64,000 bases of DNA from Pyrenophora tritici-repentis (GCF_003171515.1 NC_089399.1:2170001-2234000), one strand, 5' to 3'. Counted from the first letter of the stretch, positions 42,984 through 54,186 are shown. Notes: generated by a model from the sequence alone, not told the origin. Translations and numbers: made by a program.

Positions 42984-45043
42984 TTTATTTATTTATTTAT
43001 TGACTCCTACTCGGTTTCAGCCGCGTGCTGCGCAGCTATGCCCGGAGTGACAGGCGTGGCAGACAGCGGACGCGGTGCGGACGTTGATCCGCGCCGCCCC
43101 ACTTCATCCCTTGAGAGAGACCATCTGTCCCCAGCAACCTGCCGTCTTCCATCAACCACCATCTATATGCTTTGGCCGGCCATCTAGATAGCGGTTCTAC
43201 TAATTGCATGCTATGTTTCTAGGCTCGTAGAGGCTCGCTGCCTCGTCTGTCGCGTCCGCTGTACCTACCGTCTCCCCCCAGCGCTCGGCGTCGTCTACTC
43301 ATCTCTGATCCCCACTTGCCCAAGGATCTGCGTCTGTTCCATATATTCGATAGCTTTGGTGGCTAGCTGCGGCGTGCTCAGGATAGTCCTGAGACTATTC
43401 CGTCCGGACAGGTTGGCGAAAATACGGTTCCGGAGGTCCTTATACTTGCTGCAGCGGAGGAGGACGTGGGCGACGGTCTGCCGCCTCTCTCCACAGCTGC
43501 AGCGGGGGTTAGTAATGGTCGGGACGTGTCGACTGAAGAGAAAGTCGTTGAGGCCTATCTTCTCGGTTCGCAGTTGCACCAACAGCGCGCTTTCCCTTTT
43601 GCTGAGCCTCTCGTGGAGCTGCAGCACTTTCTTGGTGGGCGTCGGCGTGTGTCTATATGTCGCGCGGCCTCTCTTGTCTTCCCTCCATGCGCTGATCCAA
43701 GCCCTCTCTGCCTGTGTCTTACACCATCTCCTGAGCGTTGTTTTGAGCGGATACAATTGCGAGGGCGGGTTTGCTGGTAGCTGGCTGCGGCCGTCCTCTC
43801 TCCACCCAGTTGCCTCCTTGGCAGCCTGGTCGGCGGCCTCGTTTCCGGGGATTCCTACGTGGGCCGGTATCCATCGAACGGTTACGGTTAGTCCTTTGTC
43901 CTGGAGCTCCTGGACCTGCTGCGCGATCTCTCCGAGGATGTAGGCGCCAGATCGTCCCTCTGCCTTGGCTATAGACCATATAGCGGCCTGGTTGTCCGTG
44001 TATATGGCTATACTCTTCCGTTCACCGTGCTCGTTTTCGTATCTCCGCGCGATCTGTAGTGCCAAACTGATGCCTTGCAGCTCCGCGGCGTATACTGTCG
44101 ATAGGGTGCTTGGCCCCATGTGTGCAGACAGTGTCTGCTGTGTGAGTGGGCATACCGCTGCGGAGCCAATCTCGCCGTCGATGCCGCTGCCATCGGTGTA
44201 TATGCTAAGGCTGTTGTCTGCTGCACACTCTGCGTCGTGGCGGTCTCGGGCCTTGTCTGCATTGCCTTCGATGTGGGTGTGCGGCCCTCTCTGCCATGGA
44301 GGCGTGATGAATGGCGGGATATGCTCTTGCTTGTCTAGATTGCGCACTTGCTTGCTCCTTAGTGCCTCATAGATCTTCTGCCAAGGACTCTTGTGTGCTC
44401 TGTAGTTCTTATCCATGGCCACTGGTGCTGGTTCTCTTAGCTCAAAGCCTGCGGTTTTCGCGATGTCCCTAGACGAAGATAGTCGAGTTACTACGTCTGC
44501 GTTGTGCTTCCAGATCTGCTGTTCGATTGGAAGGAGAAACGTTTCTACGTCAAGTGCAGCCCTTGAGGTTGCTCTATAGGCTCCGCATATACTTCGCGCT
44601 GCTCTTGCTTGGATACTGCGCAGGGCATCTATCGTCTTATGCGTGTAGGCGCGATTCTTGTCGTTGAGGTTGGCGTTGGACCAGATGGAACAAGCGTACA
44701 TCATTTGTGGGAGTGCGATGGCTTCGTACAGTCTGCGCATGTCTTGCAGACGGACGCCCCAGGTAGAGCTGCCGAGGCTGCTTAGCATGTGTACTGTGCG
44801 TGTTGCCTTCTGTCTGATCGTCTCTACTTGCTCTCTCCACTTTAGTTTATTGTCCAGGGTTAGCCCGAGGTACTTGCATGTTGGTGACGGCTTTATCTCG
44901 CCCCACTCTGTCTGGATGGGCGCATCGACGTTGATACGTTTGCGTGATCTTGTGAAGTGAGTTAGCTGGAATTTATCGGGAGCAAAGACAGATGCGTGTG
45001 TCGATGCCCATCGCTGTGCTTTCTCTAGTACTGTGCCTAGCAC

Positions 45044-45205
45044 CACAGTCCGCAACAATCAATTAAGTGGGTCCTAGAAGGTTCAGATTGGATTGATTGA
45101 TTACCGCTTTAAGCCTAGTAGTTACCTATAGGAGTTTAAGCCCTACCTAGATAGGTAAGTGGGTCTAGGAGAGTGACCGGATTGAATTGATTGTTGCGGA
45201 GTCTA
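45044..45205. mobile_element. MITE family A, copy 3 (in LINE-2b ORF2)
   Basis: 162 bp, identical to copies 1 and 2; duplication CCTAGCAC (45036-45043, 45206-45213). It lies a few codons after the RT catalytic YIDD. Confidence 0.95.
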
Positions 45206-47311
45206 CCTAGCACTTCGCACGTTCGTTCTGTGGTCTTGCCCCAGGCGAGGATAGCAACGTCGTCGATATATCCTACTGACATAGCGTCCGTCTGCTCGTT
45301 GCACTGCTCGATTAGGTCTGCGTTGTAGAAGAGATAGAGTATAGGGGAGAGTGGCGAGCCCTGGGGGATGCCTGTGTTTATCTCGTAGTCTTTGGATTTA
45401 TACCCGTCGACTAGAACGCAGGTGTGTCTACCGCTTAAAAAGCTTGCTATCCAGCGCACTATCCTTTCGTCGACTTTGCGTTTTCGTAGGTTGTGGAGCA
45501 GCCGCTTGTGAGACACGTTGTCGAAGGCTCCAGTCACGTCTAGCAGCAAGAGACTGGCCACCTGGCCGTCTTTTCCGCTGTTCCACCGTTCATAGATCTT
45601 CGCCGTAATGGCGTGTAGTGCGTGCTCTGTGGATCGGTGCTTCCTTCCCCCCATGTGGGTCAGCGGTAGCACGTGGTGGGTTTCCACTAGGTAGCTTAGT
45701 CTCCTGGCTATCACTGCATCCATAACCTTGCCAATGGTATTGAGTAGCGCGATGGGACGGTATGCCTTGGGCACTGCGTAGTTGGTCTTGCCGGGTTTGC
45801 GTAGGACAGCTGTGATGGACGCTCGAAATGAGTTTGGGCAGTATCCTAGTCGCAGACTCTGGTTAAAGATCCTCGTTAGATGGACTGCTATTAGGTCGAT
45901 CCCGGCTTGCAGCGCCTTATTCGTGATCCTGTCCGGACCTGGAGCTTTGAGGGGTGATGCTGCTCGAATGGCTGTCCGTACCTCCTTTTCTTCGATTGGT
46001 GGCATGTCGATCTGGCCTGCATATGTAGCATTCTCTATGTCTCCCAAGTCTGCTTCTGGTGGCGCTGGAAAGAAGACGTCTCGGAACAGCTCAGCCTTTT
46101 CTGCTGGGTCTTCTAGTTCACATCGGGTGTCAGGGTGCTGTATTGTTGGTATGGATCCAATTGACTGGTCATGCCTCGTACGTGCCCACCTTGCTAGCTT
46201 CCACAGCGCGTCTGGTGACTCTGTCGCTTGCTCTATGCGGTTTCTGTGTGCTTTGCGTAAGGCTTTGCTAATTGTTCTCGCTTTTTGGTTCCTCGCGGCG
46301 CGGTACGCTTCCCAGGTCTCTTCTGTATGGTATTGACTGTGTACCCTTTTCAGCCGTTTTGTCTCAGCTAGGATGGCTCTGCATTCCTCAGTCCATCCTT
46401 CCCGGGTGTAGGTAGAGGGTTGAGTCTCCGGCACTGCCTTGTGTATCGCGTTCTGGATTGCGGCTGTCACCTCACCTGTGTATGCGTCAAGCGCTGCCTT
46501 TGTGAGCGGTCTTCGAAGCGGAGGTAAGGCGTGTCTTAGCGCTTTCGTGTACTCTTTCTCGTCTAGTCTCTTCCAATCTTTGCGCGGCTCCTTCTTAAGC
46601 TGTTGTACTGTAAGGTCTAACGTTGTGCTTATTGGTAGGTGATCTGAGTTGTGGTCTAGACCTCTATCTACTTCGCTCTTAATGACTTTGTCGATTAGTC
46701 CTGTTGTTACGAGGCAGAGATCAATCGTCGACTGCGAGCGGCCTTCTTCATATGTGGTCGTTCCTGGTGAGAGAGTGTTATGGAGTGCGCAGTCTCCTAT
46801 TATGTCTATCAGGTCCTCTGACTCGAGATCGGCGACCTCTCTATTTAGCCCTCCCCATAGAGGATGGTGGAGATTAAAGTCACCAAGCAGTATTTGTTCG
46901 TCCGTATGATATTGTCTTAACGCTTCTCGTACCTGTGGTAGTACGCTCTGTCGGTTACTCGAAGTCTTCGGCGGGTTGTAGACGTTATGGATAACTAGTC
47001 TTTCTTGTTGTTGCTGGTCGTCTTTTGGGTCTATAATTATAGAGCAGATGTCTCTAGTTCGTTCCTCAAAGCGCCATCTTAGTTGGTCTATCTTCTTGTT
47101 AATAAAGAAACAGACTCTAGCTATTCCTCCTATGTGGCTTGTTGGGTAGCAAAGGTGGAACTTGTTCTTGGCTGGGTGATGTGTGGTTGTTGCGTATGGG
47201 TTTTTCCATGGCTCTTGAATAGCGATAATATCGAAGTCGTAGATCCCTGGGTCACGTAGTAATGACGCCATGACCATGTCTCTTGACTTGCGTACGTTGT
47301 ACTGTAATATG

Positions 47312-47439
47312 CAGACTCCGCAACAATCAATCGATTGACATGATTGATTCCTATATAGGTTAAAGAATTACTTCATTAGGCAGCCTTTAACCTAGATAGG
47401 AATCAATCATGCCGATCCGATTGATTGTTGCGGAGTCTG
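47312..47439. mobile_element. MITE family B, copy 3 (in LINE-2b ORF2 start)
   Basis: 128 bp; duplication GTAATATG (47304-47311, 47440-47447). In reverse complement it is identical to copy 4 at 55162. Confidence 0.95.
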
Positions 47440-47466
47440 GTAATATGTTTAGTCTATTGTGTCTAT

Positions 47467-49149
47467 TCATGCTTCGTTGTCAGAGTCGATTTCCATGTGC
47501 TGGCTGTTGCCGCCCTGTGTTCGTCGCGTGCTATTCCCGTTTGCTTCCATAGCCCTCCGAGTGGGCATGATATGCCTCTGCGGCCTTTGGCTGCCGCTCG
47601 CCTGTGTTGGTGGGTTCTGTTGCTCTGCTGGATCGACGGTGGTTCCAGCATTAGTCCTCTTCTGCCCTCGTCCGGTCTGGGATCGGTTCCTGGTGATTGG
47701 TGTTGGCTGCGTCGATACAGCGGCTTGCGTGAGTCTGCTCCTTCGGGTGGCGGTTACTGGTTCTTCTAGTGGAACTCTCCCTCCTGTCTCCGTAACCGGG
47801 TGGTAGTATGGGCGCATGTCGTATGCAGCCTTCGCTTTCGCCCTCTCCTCTTTCCTAGTAGGACATTGGTAGTTCCATGCTTCGTGTTCGCCTCGACAGG
47901 TGGCGCACTTCCTGGGGATAGTCCGGTCGAGCTTCGACGGGCAGTCTCGACTTTCGTGTTCTTGCGCGCAGTATCCGCATGCGATTGTTGCCTTGCACTG
48001 GGTTCCTATGTGGCCGTAGTGTTGGCACTTAAAGCACTGCTTCACTCGGCACTGTCGCTCGTATCGCTCGCACTGAAAGACCTCGCCCTGCCAGATGAGG
48101 CCCTCGTCAATGATCTTGTTGGCGTCCTCTGGCTTACTAAACTCTATAATAATGCTAGAGGCGGCTTTCGTAGGTGCGTTGCGTGTTAGCCATCCTATGT
48201 ACTTAATTTCTGCCTGCGGGATGAACGGCTTGTTGTCCAGCAGTAGCTGATTTCTCGTCTCTTCGAATCTAGTCATGTCGATTGTGCTAGTGCGTATGCT
48301 GTGTGCAATGATGCCGTAAGTCGTGATCCGTAGGGTGGCCCTGTTGCCGACGCGGTGGACCCAATCGTCGGCGAATTGCTTTAGTGCTTCTATATCAGTG
48401 CTGGTAGCTGTCTTGATGCTAAGGTCGCCGCTCTTTAGCTGGTTTGATGAGAGTACCTTGATGCTAGCTATATTCTCATTTCCGCTCTGCGCGATGGCGC
48501 GCTCTACGTGCGCATTGAGGTTGCGCGGGTTCATCGCCCGCAGGCTTTGTACTGTATTGGGGTCTCTAATAGTCACGACGACTTCACGCTGCGTCTGAGA
48601 AGAAGGCATTCTAGGAACTTGTGTATTCGATGTACCTGCTAGCGTCGCGCCCCTCGCTGCCATCGCAGCATAGCTGAGCGCGCCACCTGTCTGTGGTCCT
48701 GCATTTTTGATCCGTCTTGCCATCTCTAGGCTGGCTTTACCTACCTCTGCCGCCTCCTTGGCTGCTGTCTTTGCTTCCTCTCCAGCTCTTATGTTCAGTT
48801 GTACGTTTGCAGCGATTGTGTGGACAGTGTCGGTTGTATTTTTAAGTTCGGTCTTAAGTTCTTGTTTGACGGCGTCGAGCATTCGCGCGGTGTTGTCCGA
48901 GGTCGCTTTGGCCTCGGTTTGCAGGATGCTAAGCGCGTCGCATACCGTGCTGAGGTCGGGGGCGTGTTGCACTTTCAGTATGAATGTCAGGGTGCCATGG
49001 ATAATGATCTTGACAAGGTCTGCCGGTACGGGCTGGCTTTGAGTGCGATCGATGCAGGTCAGCGCGTCCTGAAGGTAGGTGCTGAGTCGTGTAGCGTGCT
49101 CGCGGAATGGTGTTGGCCATGCGGGCTGCTGAGGCCACGGTGTCGCCAT
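47467..49149 (-). CDS. LINE-2b ORF1 (Gag-like nucleic acid-binding protein)
   Basis: 560 aa, intact, starting MATPWPQQPAWPTPF. The N-terminal 180 residues are helical with a coiled coil (TARMLDAVKQELKTELKN). The middle resembles the RRM-like fold of LINE ORF1 proteins (REVVVTIRDPNTVQSLRAMN). Near residues 390-450 are three zinc knuckles: CFKCQHYGHIGTQC, CGYCAQEHESRDC and CATCRGEHEAWNYQC. This knuckle array is standard for Tad/Jockey-type elements and binds the element RNA. It ends in ATGA, overlapping the ORF2 start by 4 nt, which fits termination-reinitiation. Upstream, about 125 bp of 5' UTR remain before the target duplication. Confidence 0.93.
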   Translation of the reverse strand: MATPWPQQPAWPTPFREHATRLSTYLQDALTCIDRTQSQPVPADLVKIIIHGTLTFILKVQHAPDLSTVCDALSILQTEAKATSDNTARMLDAVKQELKTELKNTTDTVHTIAANVQLNIRAGEEAKTAAKEAAEVGKASLEMARRIKNAGPQTGGALSYAAMAARGATLAGTSNTQVPRMPSSQTQREVVVTIRDPNTVQSLRAMNPRNLNAHVERAIAQSGNENIASIKVLSSNQLKSGDLSIKTATSTDIEALKQFADDWVHRVGNRATLRITTYGIIAHSIRTSTIDMTRFEETRNQLLLDNKPFIPQAEIKYIGWLTRNAPTKAASSIIIEFSKPEDANKIIDEGLIWQGEVFQCERYERQCRVKQCFKCQHYGHIGTQCKATIACGYCAQEHESRDCPSKLDRTIPRKCATCRGEHEAWNYQCPTRKEERAKAKAAYDMRPYYHPVTETGGRVPLEEPVTATRRSRLTQAAVSTQPTPITRNRSQTGRGQKRTNAGTTVDPAEQQNPPTQASGSQRPQRHIMPTRRAMEANGNSTRRTQGGNSQHMEIDSDNEA

Positions 49150-49289
49150 GGCACGTCAGTCGCAGTGGGCGCTACGGCTGAGTGCTGGCTAGTCAATTGG
49201 CGTCAAGAGCGAGCGTTTGAGTGCGAAAAAACGACTGAATTCCAAAAATCAAGTTCTCGCTGTGTGTGGTGTTTTTCCCTGCCTACTGA

Positions 49290-49718
49290 TTGATTGATTG
49301 ATTGAGTCCTACTCGGTTTCAGCCGCGTTTTCTCCGCAGCTATGCCCGGCGTGGCTGGCGTAGCCAACAGCCGACGCCGCGCAGACGTTAATCCGCGCCG
49401 CCCCACGTCACTCCCTTATGGGAGCCAGCTGTTCCTAGAGGCCTGCCGTTTCCCCTCCACCACTATCTACAATCTGGCTGCCACCTCATCTGGATAATGG
49501 TTCTACTAACAGTATGCTGTGCTTATAGGCTCGTAGAGGCGTGCTGCCTCGTATTTTGCGGCCGCGATACCTACAGTCTCCCTCTAGCGCTCGGCTGTCG
49601 TCTACGCGTCTTCGATCCCAACATGCCCAAGGATCTGCGCTTGTTCTACAAACTGGATGGCTTTGGTAGCTAGCTGTGGCTTACCTAGGATGGCCCGGAG
49701 GTTGTGTCGTCCACGGGC
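49290..49718 (-). mobile_element. LINE-2c: 5'-truncated copy
   Basis: 3' tail (TTGA)n at 49290-49300 followed by LINE-2 3' UTR and ORF2 end. TCCCTGCCTAC repeats on both sides (49276-49286 and 49720-49730), so it has its own duplication of the same target used by LINE-2b. Confidence 0.8.
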
Positions 49719-49789
49719 TCCCTGCCTACAAAAACTGCTGCACTTGTTTCTTACAACTATTAGTAAGCATCCTACAGCGTACTGTACAA

Positions 49790-50420
49790 TCCTCTTAGCA
49801 CGGGTAACGTCCCTCATAGTGCAGCTGCGTACTAAGAAGATAGGCCTGCGCGACTTTCTCTTCACCCAAAGAGTGCCAGGTGTTACCAGCTCCCGCTGCC
49901 AGTGCGGGGAGAGACGACAGACTGTCGCCCACATCCTGCTCCACTGCAGGATGCTCAAGGACCTCCGGAACCAGGTATTCGACAACCTCGAGGGACGACA
50001 CAACCTCCGGGCCATCCTAAGTAGGCCATAGCTAGCCACCAAAGCCATCTAGTTTATAGAACAAGCGCAGATTCTTAGGCATGTTGGGATCGAAGACGCG
50101 TAGACGACAGCCGAGCGCTAGAGGGAGACTGTAGGTATCGCGGCCGCAAAACACGAGGCAGCACGCCTCTACGAGCCTATAAGCACAGTATACTGTTAGT
50201 AGTGCCATGATCTAGATAAGGTGGCAGCCAGATTGTAGATAGTGGTGGAGGGGAAACGGCAGGCCTCTAGGAACAGCTGGCTCCCATAAGGGAGCGACGT
50301 GGGGCGGCGCGGATCAACGTCCGCACCGCGTCCGCTGTCTGCCACGCCTGTCACTCCGGGCATAGCTGCGCAGCAACGCGGCTGAAACCGAGTAGGAGTC
50401 AATAAATAAATAAATAAATA
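49790..50420 (+). mobile_element. LINE-2e: 5'-truncated copy, opposite orientation
   Basis: Covers the last part of ORF2 (CTAAGAAGATAGGCCTGCGC onward, CQCGERRQTVAHILLHC in translation) and the 3' UTR, ending in (AATA)n at 50399-50420. It forms a head-to-head inverted pair with LINE-2c. Several stops are present. The TRIM sits in its tail. Confidence 0.8.
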
Positions 50421-51303
50421 TGTTGAGAATATTCCGGTCACCTGTCACGAGGACGCTAAGTCACATGACCCACACCGCTCTATATTAGCCGAGCTTTGTA
50501 TAGTTAGCAATTGACACACTTACATGCCATGACTGAGAGAGTCATTCTTTCTCAACAGGTTATGAGCCCGGCTTACGCGCTTGCGTGTGCATTGTGAGTG
50601 TCCGGAGTGTCGTTTCTTCGATATGGGCAGCAAGCTGGTATATGCGTGTCTACGCCAGAACAACCCAGGAGGTCGTCGCCTTCTATATTCTAAGACACTG
50701 GGTCGTCGCCCTGGCTGCCGCGAAGGGTATTAAGTCCTGAAGACACTGGGCCGTCGCCCTGGCTACCGCGAAGGGTATTAAGTCCGAAGAAAAATGGACT
50801 ATCGTCCGGAGAAGCTGGGAGCGTCTCGAAGATACCTTGGGCGAGTTATACCCAATTCCGACGCGCGAGTCGAAGAGAGCAATGGTTGCTCTATCCCTTT
50901 TCAACCAACCTTTTGACAACGATTCGAATACCTACCTACCGACGGTAACCATCGATTCTTCCGAAAACAACTCGAATTGCCTGCCTATCGATAGTAACCT
51001 TTCGAGACCTTCTTTTTAAACTAGTAGCTACAGTTCGACAGCTACTTTCAATTCCTTAAACTCGAAAACCTACCGTTTGACGGTGCTCGAAGTTTTTTTA
51101 CTCTCTCGAACGCTACCCACCTACCCCCACCCGATTTCTCGATCGATTTTTATCTTCTTTCCAAAGGATTTCGTTAAATAAACGCAAAGAAGCAAAGGCT
51201 TATATAACGATGGGGGAGAATAAGGGTGTTAGGGTCTGGAGCCCTGAATAGGACACAGACAAGGAGGCAGGAGCGGAGGAACGGAGCGGGGACAACAAGA
51301 GAG

Positions 51304-51529
51304 GAGAGCGTACATAGCTAGAGTACTGGGAGTACTAAGCTAGGGGAGCGCTAGGATAGAGGAGAGCGTACACAGCTAGAGTACTGGGAGTACCAAGCTG
51401 GGGGAGCGCTGGGACAGAGGAGAGCGTACACAGCTAGAGTACTGGGAGTACCAAGCTGGGGGAGCGCTGGGACAGAGGAGAGCGTACACAGCTAGAGTAC
51501 TGGGAGTACCAAGCTGAGGGAGCGCTGAC
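51304..51529 (+). repeat. 58-bp tandem repeat in the TRIM
   Basis: About 3.9 units of GAGAGCGTACACAGCTAGAG... (58 bp each). Units 2 and 3 are identical. Confidence 0.9.
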
Positions 51530-51605
51530 TCTCACGTAGGAGTCGAGGGAGAGTCGGTATGTTGGTGATATCGATTCTACCTTGATTTTCAAACGCGAAA
51601 ATTCT

Positions 51606-51697
51606 CTCGACCTTCTTTCTCGACCTTCTTTCTCGACCTTCTTTCTCGACCTTCTTTCTCGACCTTCTCTCTCGACCTTCTTTCTCGACCTTCTTTC
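51606..51697 (+). repeat. 15-bp pyrimidine tandem repeat in the TRIM
   Basis: About six units of CTCGACCTTCTTTCT. Strand-asymmetric polypyrimidine, able to form unusual structures. Confidence 0.9.
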
Positions 51698-52082
51698 CTC
51701 AACTCTTCACTCGGCCGATACCTCACTTTACTTGAGGGACTCGCAACGTAACGGCCACTATAGGGTGACAGGGAGGTTTCATTCTTGTTGACAAGGCACT
51801 TCTGGGGGAGTGTTGGAAAGTGCATGCAAGGCGTTCAGTGGAAGCATATAAAGGGAGAAGAAGCTTCGACTGCAAGACCTATACAAAGTAGTGGGTACAG
51901 CTGATCGGCTTATGGGGGAGTGTTGAGAATATTCCGGTCACCTGTCACGAGGACGCTAAGTCACATGACCCACACCGCTCTATATTAGCCGAGCTTTGTA
52001 TAGTTAGCAATTGACACACTTACATGCCATGACTGAGAGAGTCATTCTTTCTCAACAAAATAAATAAATAAATCAACCCACA

Positions 52083-52640
52083 CACTTCGAGATGCAGTCC
52101 AACGCACAGTGATACTTGCTTCGTGATGCATACCATCACGTCGCCCCCGAGTGTTGAGATCCGCCGTTCTCTCATCCGCTGACCGATGGAACGACCTGAT
52201 CCAGCCCACTACGTCTCCATGCTTCTCGAGTCCACCGGCGCCGATTTCTACATCAAGCCGCAGCGAGCTCTAGTCTCAGCTCGTTAAAGGGTAATACGAT
52301 TGGATAGGAAGGATATAAGATAAGGTAGAGCGCGGCGGCCTTGGAAATCGAAGCCTGCGCTTCGGCAAATGGGGTTCAACTAAGCGCTACTGGCAAAACG
52401 CCGTCGTTGCAAGCGCATACGAAGGTGGAAAGGCTCTGCATACTTAGTGATACAGCTATGGTACGATTAAACGACAAGCGGCTCCGAGCACGAGCACCGA
52501 AATCATTAGGGCCGTGGAGATATGCTCCAGTTCGACCTCTAACAATAGTGAGGAGTTTTGGTTGTTCATGTTCGTGAGGGATGAGTACTAGCAGAGCTGT
52601 GGCGGTGGCCATGCTTGGCAGGATGCTACACTATCTAGAG
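52083..52640 (+). repeat. Inner inverted arm, left
   Basis: Pairs, inverted, with 55780-56330 at roughly 75-80% by eye (for example AAAACG.CGTCGTTGCAAGCG and GCAGTCCAACGCACAGTGAT). After removal of LINE-2e and the TRIM it directly continues the left TIR. Confidence 0.8.
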
Positions 52641-53748
52641 CTGCATACTAAGATCTTAAAGATTGAGCAAGCATGACTCTTTTCAAAGACTATAATAACC
52701 ACTATTTTTCAAGCATCGACGATGTCGAACTCGTTCGTAAATCCATTTCAACTCTGTGTGCGTCGATCCCAGTAAACGTTTGCGACATCTTCTGGTCCTA
52801 CCCTAGCTTCACATCTGTTTCAGCGTTTTTTGCAACTTAGGAATGTCAATCTCACCATAAATCGTCGCGTGGACCGCGTTTGCACCTTTAGGCGCATACA
52901 TCTTTGCAAGAGAAGTGCTTATGGCCAGAGGCGTTATAGATGACGGTCGCGTACGGCGCGTTGTCGCTATTCTGAACAGTGGTTTCGAAGGCAAACTTAA
53001 CACTCTTCTTGCTCGATACATCTTAGGAAATGCAGGCAGCTTTCCCGCCACTATTGTTTATCTTGCACCAGACCCTTGATACTTTCTGGTGGTCTTAACC
53101 GCCAGCGGATAGCTGCGATTGTTTCACCGTTGTTTAGACGGTTCCTCGGCAGCTCACTTACTATGCCAGAAGTATCACCAAATGCGAGGCCGAATTAGTA
53201 GAGGTACAGCAGACAATTGTTGCGGTTGGCATAGCCTATCGTTTGCTAAATGAGAAGCGTGTTAAAAATCGCGAACCTGATTAACTGTTGCAGTATAATT
53301 ATTGTAAGATGAGTATTGCAGTTTGGATTGACAAAGTGATTTGAAACTGTCCGAGGCTAGAAAGCGCACTCGATCGGAGTATTGTGGACGGGGAATCATG
53401 AATATTTCGAAGAACCTAACGTACGCAACAGAAATCATGTTCTATGACGTAATTAACTAAATCAAGTTAGGTCATTAAAGCCGGGTGTCTCGATTATTGG
53501 TAGAATCGGACCGTCTGCATGGAGCTGACAAATAAGTCTATTTCAACGGAGATATTGGTGGATCGCGGGTTAATAAGCTCGACTAACCGCTCTTAGCGTT
53601 AAGCTACTAACAGGAAATAAATTTGTTAGACCGGACTTATATCGCTCGCTCACTTGCTTCCTCTACCTACCAAAACGTTGTTACTCTACAGCCCCGAATT
53701 GAGGCAATTGCCAACTTTCCTGGCCCGAACCATCAGCCAACAGCCACC
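52641..53748. other. Core upstream of the MAPEG gene
   Basis: About 1.1 kb. One minus-strand frame (52809-53051, 80 codons, MAGKLPAFPKMYRARR...) is unsupported; it may be an exon or chance. The 100 bp before the MAPEG ATG is CT-rich, like a promoter and leader. Confidence 0.4.
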
Positions 53749-54186
53749 ATGTCCCCCCTTCTTGCCAACAAACCTCTCCTTGGCCCCCTTGTCGGCCTTA
53801 ATATCTGGACCTTTGCTATGGAATTCCTACTATACAAACGCAGGATCCCAGCGCTCTCGAAGTACAACGTCACCTTTGATCCAGCAACCGTCAAAAAGCA
53901 GAAGGCAGAAAAGTTACCAGCTTTCGTTCAATGGCCGGCAGATAATTTCAACAACTTACTGGAACAACCTACTCAGTTCTACGCAGTGTTGCTGGGGCTG
54001 AGCTTTTTGGATGTCAAGGACAAGAGGACTGTCAGTGTGGCGTGGACTTATGTAGGGCTGAGAATGTTACACAGCATCATTCACGTTTCTACCAATAATC
54101 CTTCCATACGCTTTCCGGTCTTTGCTGCGAGTTCGCTCGCACTACTTGGACTCACGGCTCAGGCAGCTTGGATGCTTCTATTCTAG
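53749..54186 (+). CDS. MAPEG family membrane protein
   Basis: 145 aa from the ATG at 53749 (context CAGCCACCATG). An upstream in-frame Met exists at 53623, but the family usually starts close to the first helix. Four membrane helices are apparent: LVGLNIWTFAMEFLLY, QFYAVLLGLSFLDV, VAWTYVGLRMLHSIIH and VFAASSLALLGLTAQAAW. The loop NNLLEQPTQFY carries the N..E.P signature of the glutathione-binding site. Fungal MAPEG proteins are often microsomal glutathione S-transferase-like and handle lipid peroxides or xenobiotics; the reaction here is not known. It is the only intact non-transposon gene inside the 18.7-kb element, and its frame is complete. Confidence 0.85.
   Translation: MSPLLANKPLLGPLVGLNIWTFAMEFLLYKRRIPALSKYNVTFDPATVKKQKAEKLPAFVQWPADNFNNLLEQPTQFYAVLLGLSFLDVKDKRTVSVAWTYVGLRMLHSIIHVSTNNPSIRFPVFAASSLALLGLTAQAAWMLLF

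Larger units (their letters stand above)
43295..47470 (-). pseudogene. LINE-2b ORF2: endonuclease, RT, RNase H (two MITE insertions)
   Basis: The start codon at 47470 overlaps the ORF1 stop as ATGA. MITE-B3 interrupts it after about 10 codons and MITE-A3 just after the RT. Without both, the span is 3,870 nt, exactly 1,290 codons. Domains in order: APE endonuclease (IIAIQEPWKNP, LLGDFNLHHPLWGG, NSDHLPIS), RT (APGPDRI, YRPIALLNTIGKV, LLLDVTGAFDNV, GIPQGSPLSP, GYIDDVAIL), RNase H (IYTDGSGIDGEIGSA, YAAELQGISLAL, IYTDNQAAIWS, GNEAADQAAKEA) and a C-terminal CCHC (CSCGERRQTVAHVLLRC). All catalytic residues are in place, so before the MITE hits the copy was probably active. Confidence 0.93.
42984..49276 (-). 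mobile_element. LINE-2b: full-length Tad-like LINE with two MITEs
   Basis: Complete non-LTR element with ORF1, ORF2 and a (TAAA)n tail at its 3' end (42984-43001). The target duplication TCCCTGCCTACTGATT (14-16 bp) is at about 42970 and 49276. Only the MITEs at 45044-45205 and 47312-47439 break it. Confidence 0.92.
50421..52057 (+). mobile_element. Copia-type TRIM with identical LTRs
   Basis: Two identical 137-bp LTRs (50421-50557 and 51921-52057; TGTTGAGAAT...TTTCTCAACA) with 5-bp duplication AAATA (50416-50420, 52058-52062). The PBS GGTTATGAGCCCGGC, directly after the LTR, matches initiator tRNA-Met half priming. The tract TATGGGGGAG precedes the 3' LTR. The 1.36-kb interior has no gag or pol. 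A short frame (WTIVRRSWERLEDTLGELYP) could be a trace of one. Confidence 0.92.

Noticed and set aside
49602..50048. Frames on both strands suggesting a gene
   Set aside because: Both strands are parts of the inverted LINE-2c/2e pair and carry stops; not independent genes.
51304..51529. CRISPR-like array
   Set aside because: The 58-bp units are directly contiguous without unique spacers and lie inside a TRIM in a fungal genome.
52809..53051. 80-codon minus-strand frame in the MAPEG element core
   Set aside because: No domain, splice signals or neighbour support; kept only as a note.
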